Below are positions 23,654 through 25,413 of a stretch of DNA of 25,413 nt, in pieces (the stretch's first letter is position 1; every line of letters begins with the position of its first letter). This stretch comes from a virus. The stretch lies in the IMG/VR virus record IMGVR_UViG_3300025174_000104, positions 1-25,413 of that record. One strand, 5' to 3'. Under the pieces are notes generated by a model. It was given only the letters and a program-made list of their open reading frames with translations. It ran no database searches and was not told where the DNA came from. The position numbers and the translations under genes were made by a program.

Positions 23654-24680
23654 ATTCCTCCAGAGAGTTGAATACCTTCACCGATCCATAAATCATGTGA
23701 GAAACATCGTTTCCAATACCGTAATACCAAAGCGCCGGGTCTACTTTCCCCGTTCCCTTGGGGGGTTTGATAGCGTCACAGAGCACCCCCAACCCTCCGC
23801 ATTCATGCACAACCGTCTGCGTCACGGAAACAACCCTGTCCAGACAGGAGATGAAGTTTAGATGATTTTCCATATCCAACATGGAGTTTGGTTGGATTTC
23901 AACCAATTTTTCGTGTTTCCCTTCATATTGAACATTAAACAGCGTCCCTCTCGGGGAAATTTTGTCTATTAGTTTGTTTACATCCAGAATTCCATGTCTC
24001 GCTTTCCAAGCCACTCCGATCCATGGTTTTGGGTATTGCCAAAGTCTTTCCAGCCACGCTTTTCTTATATTCTGGTCGGGTTTTAAAAAAGGCTTCCTCG
24101 GAAAATGCGATTTGTTCCTTCGATAAAACATGAATAAATCCGCGAGCGCAACCACGCTTGCCTCTCCCTCGATCTGAGAAAGAACTCTTCTGGGAGTGCA
24201 TTTAATTCCGAACGATCTCCGAAAAACCGGGAAAAGTCTGGGATGACACTGCAATTCCAGGGGGTCATGGCCAAGTCTGACAATTAATTCTGGAATAGCC
24301 GAGGCATATAAAATTTCATCTCCTATTCCTTGCTCTGAGGCAATAATTAGATGTTTAACTTTATTGCCATTCCATTTCGGAACAGTCATACCGCCTTTCG
24401 GCCCACCATTCCATCCCTGGAAAGTAATGGACCAATCACTTCTATATTCCCATCCATCCCAATTATCGAACTTCCCCAAGGAAAGCCTTGTGGAACATAA
24501 ATGCCATCTAAAATTTATCGGAAAAGCCGAATAATTAATCCCTCCTGATCTTTTGATAGTTTTTCTTAGGAATTTTTTCATCCTTTGCCACTTTAAAGCA
24601 GTAAGGTCTTTCCACTGACAATGTTTTAAATCTTCTTCAAAAGATTCATAAACATCAGCCCAATGCGATTTAGTGGTCAT
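23637..24680 (-). CDS. Glycosyltransferase of the GT9 / TPR-linked type
   Basis: The 347-residue protein resembles the catalytic part of TPR-linked and GT9-like transferases. The N-terminal section ends with an aromatic GWEYRSDWS and FQGWNGGP. The key motif SEQGIGDEILYASAIPEL (115-132) corresponds to the EQGLGD-type loop of that family, followed by LQCHPRLFPVFRRSFG. The C-terminal half has WIGVAWKARHG and a late FISCLDRVVSVTQTVVHECG, matching the family's VISVDTAVAHLAG-type segment. This is the first gene of the minus-strand unit. It has no clear Shine-Dalgarno, only an A/T-rich leader. Donor and acceptor are unknown. Confidence 0.72.
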   Translation of the reverse strand: MTTKSHWADVYESFEEDLKHCQWKDLTALKWQRMKKFLRKTIKRSGGINYSAFPINFRWHLCSTRLSLGKFDNWDGWEYRSDWSITFQGWNGGPKGGMTVPKWNGNKVKHLIIASEQGIGDEILYASAIPELIVRLGHDPLELQCHPRLFPVFRRSFGIKCTPRRVLSQIEGEASVVALADLFMFYRRNKSHFPRKPFLKPDQNIRKAWLERLWQYPKPWIGVAWKARHGILDVNKLIDKISPRGTLFNVQYEGKHEKLVEIQPNSMLDMENHLNFISCLDRVVSVTQTVVHECGGLGVLCDAIKPPKGTGKVDPALWYYGIGNDVSHMIYGSVKVFNSLEEYEYRQ

Positions 24681-24700
24681 TAAATATATTTATGTCTAGG

Positions 24701-24800
24701 AATTAGTTATGAAAAATGTGGAGGGTGTAGAACCTAAACCTAATCGCCCCCACAGAGGGGGGGCCCCTATATCCGAATATTCTAATATTCATAACTAATT
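24701..24800. repeat. 13-bp inverted repeat with 74-bp spacer
   Basis: AATTAGTTATGAA at 24701-24713 is the exact reverse complement of TTCATAACTAATT at 24788-24800. The arms flank the leader of the leftward operon, so they could be paired operator sites or cruciform arms. Confidence 0.75.
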
Positions 24801-24856
24801 TAGCCTATCTGCCTAAGCCTATCCAAGACTGACTTGAGACTAGATTTATAGGCATG

Positions 24857-24928
24857 TTTAGATCAAGTCATTAATTTAGATCAAGTCCAGGATTAATTGA
24901 ATTCCAGTCCAGGATTAATTGAATTCCA
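24857..24928. repeat. Iteron-like direct repeats (13 bp x2 and 22 bp x2)
   Basis: TTTAGATCAAGTC occurs at 24857-24869 and 24875-24887, 18 bases apart. It is followed by a perfect 22-base tandem duplication, 24885-24906 and 24907-24928, containing GGATTAATTGAATTCC. Such clustered direct repeats in a phage control region are typical of sites for an initiator or repressor protein. Confidence 0.8.
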
Positions 24929-24962
24929 GGAGGAAGAGGGGGCGGAAAGGATAAGCCTCAGC

Positions 24963-25006
24963 CTCAGCACATTCAACACACGTCTCCCTCAGCACACGCT
25001 CAGCAC
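24963..25006. repeat. Three copies of CTCAGCAC
   Basis: CTCAGCAC is found at 24963-24970, 24988-24995 and 24999-25006 inside a C/A-rich stretch, with a further CCTCAG just before the first copy. They may be protein-binding sites, but part of the similarity could come from the biased composition of the stretch. Confidence 0.5.
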
Positions 25007-25223
25007 GCATCTCACCGCACACATCGTCCTAACTAGACTAATTCTTAAAGACAATCTGCCCGTAACTACGCTGTTGGTATTAGCATTTCCTCATATACCG
25101 TTTATCGGCTGGATTATACCGTCTGCCTTGCCGGCTGGGGCGTGATCTCTACCCCACCCGCTATCCTTGCATGTCCCTGCCATTTTACAGGCACTGTGGG
25201 GCTTTACAAGCGGTCGGTTTGGG

Positions 25224-25255
25224 CTGACGGACGGCATAAGCGGACTGACGGGCGG
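25224..25255. promoter_or_regulatory. Direct repeats spaced 21 bp upstream of the rightward promoter
   Basis: CTGACGGACGG (25224-25234) and CTGACGGGCGG (25245-25255) differ at one position and start 21 bases apart, two helical turns. They end 12 bases before the -35 box at 25268, a fitting place for an activator or repressor bound on one face of the DNA. Confidence 0.5.
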
Positions 25256-25267
25256 TTGATGTAACAC

Positions 25268-25296
25268 TTGAACTGTAAATCGGCTTACCCTATTAT
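25268..25296 (+). promoter_or_regulatory. Sigma-70-type promoter for the rightward (probably early) genes
   Basis: TTGAAC at 25268-25273 and TATTAT at 25291-25296 are separated by exactly 17 bases and match the -35 (TTGACA) and -10 (TATAAT) consensus at four and five of six positions. Transcription should start near 25303, giving a leader of about 50 bases before the ATG at 25354. Confidence 0.7.
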
Positions 25297-25353
25297 CCCC
25301 TTGTGACACCGTGCCGGCGGACCCGGCTTAACCTTGGAGACGAGGACGCCAAA

Positions 25354-25413
25354 ATGAAAACCAAAATCATCTACAACGCATGCCGTGAAAACCTCGGCGA
25401 CAACACAACAGAC
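25354..25413 (+). CDS. Partial rightward gene, N-terminal 20 codons
   Basis: This is the only plus-strand gene seen. The ATG at 25354 is preceded by GGAGACGAGG; its GAGG (25342-25345) lies eight bases upstream, a good ribosome binding site about 50 bases after a predicted transcript start. The visible product starts MKTKIIYNACRENLGDN and continues past the right edge without a stop. Too little is seen to name a function. Position and direction suggest the first gene of the early region. Confidence 0.7.
   Translation, partial: MKTKIIYNACRENLGDNTTD

Larger units (their letters stand above)
24681..25353. other. Divergent non-coding control region with repeats
   Basis: The 673 bases separate the leftward late genes from the rightward gene that begins at 25,354. 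I find no convincing gene. It contains several sets of short repeats, listed separately, and stretches rich in A/T (24,681-24,720 and 24,775-24,900) and in C/A (24,960-25,020). GCCCCC at 24746-24751 can pair with GGGGGC at 24759-24764. GAATATT and AATATTC (24775-24790) form a small palindrome. This layout fits a regulatory hub, and possibly a replication origin, between early and late regions. Confidence 0.65.

Noticed and set aside
24746-24764. GC-rich hairpin as a terminator
   Set aside because: The stem is short and no T run follows on either strand.
24800-24890. Minus-strand promoter for the late operon
   Set aside because: Weak candidates exist (TTGGAT with TAAATT, and TATAAA near 24,850) but none combines good boxes with proper spacing.
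24857-25006. Possible CRISPR array
   Set aside because: The repeats are of different lengths, too few and irregularly spaced, and no Cas gene is present.
24897-25145. 82-codon plus-strand frame with TTG start in the control region
   Set aside because: It begins inside the 22-bp tandem repeat and passes through a C/A-rich repeat stretch, and its product has no domain and an unlikely composition.
25091-25309. 72-codon minus-strand frame in the control region
   Set aside because: It covers the rightward promoter and its upstream repeats, has no good ribosome binding site and resembles no protein I know.

Overview
The window is most of the late half of a tailed double-stranded DNA phage or prophage, probably with a short (podovirus-type) tail. 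It shows a large terminase, a portal, a scaffold, an N4-gp56-type major capsid protein, a T7 gp11-like adaptor, a beta-propeller tail nozzle and internal virion proteins. It shows no sheath, tail tube or tape-measure gene. Every gene from 24,680 down to the left edge lies on the minus strand, packed with 1 to 41 base overlaps, including many ATGA, TGATG, TAATG and TTGA junctions. Good Shine-Dalgarno sites before several genes, a GH108 endolysin and a GDP-colitose-type sugar pathway suggest a Gram-negative host. No host can be named from this sequence.

Layout in the direction of transcription (right to left): 24,680-17,824 is a sugar and glycosyltransferase block. It holds a GT9/TPR-type glycosyltransferase, a GT29 sialyltransferase-like protein, a DXD glycosyltransferase, a small methyltransferase, GDP-mannose 4,6-dehydratase, a ColD-type GDP-4-keto-6-deoxymannose 3-dehydratase, a 43-residue basic protein and a radical SAM/SPASM enzyme. 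A probable small terminase gene (22,129-22,524) sits inside this block, so the sugar genes separate it from the large terminase. 17,820-14,225 holds the large terminase and portal. 14,225-11,009 holds decoration-like and neck-like virion proteins, part of it clearly GC-rich. 11,012-9,020 holds a small protein, the scaffold and the major capsid protein, which is followed at once by a strong intrinsic terminator. 8,952-981 holds the adaptor, nozzle, GNAT-like protein, three internal virion proteins, a tail fibre and a fibre-associated protein. The left 850 bases are the lysis module.

The right end (24,681-25,353) is a non-coding divergent control region with several sets of direct and inverted repeats. 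It carries a good sigma-70-type promoter firing rightwards into the first bases of a plus-strand gene, probably the start of the early region.

The most interesting content is the late-transcribed pathway predicted to make a GDP-3,6-dideoxy-4-keto-hexose from GDP-mannose, next to three glycosyltransferases, a methyltransferase and a radical SAM enzyme. Because it shares an operon with virion genes, it could glycosylate the virion or remodel the host surface late in infection. That role is inference. The reductase/epimerase (ColC) needed to finish GDP-colitose is not in the window.
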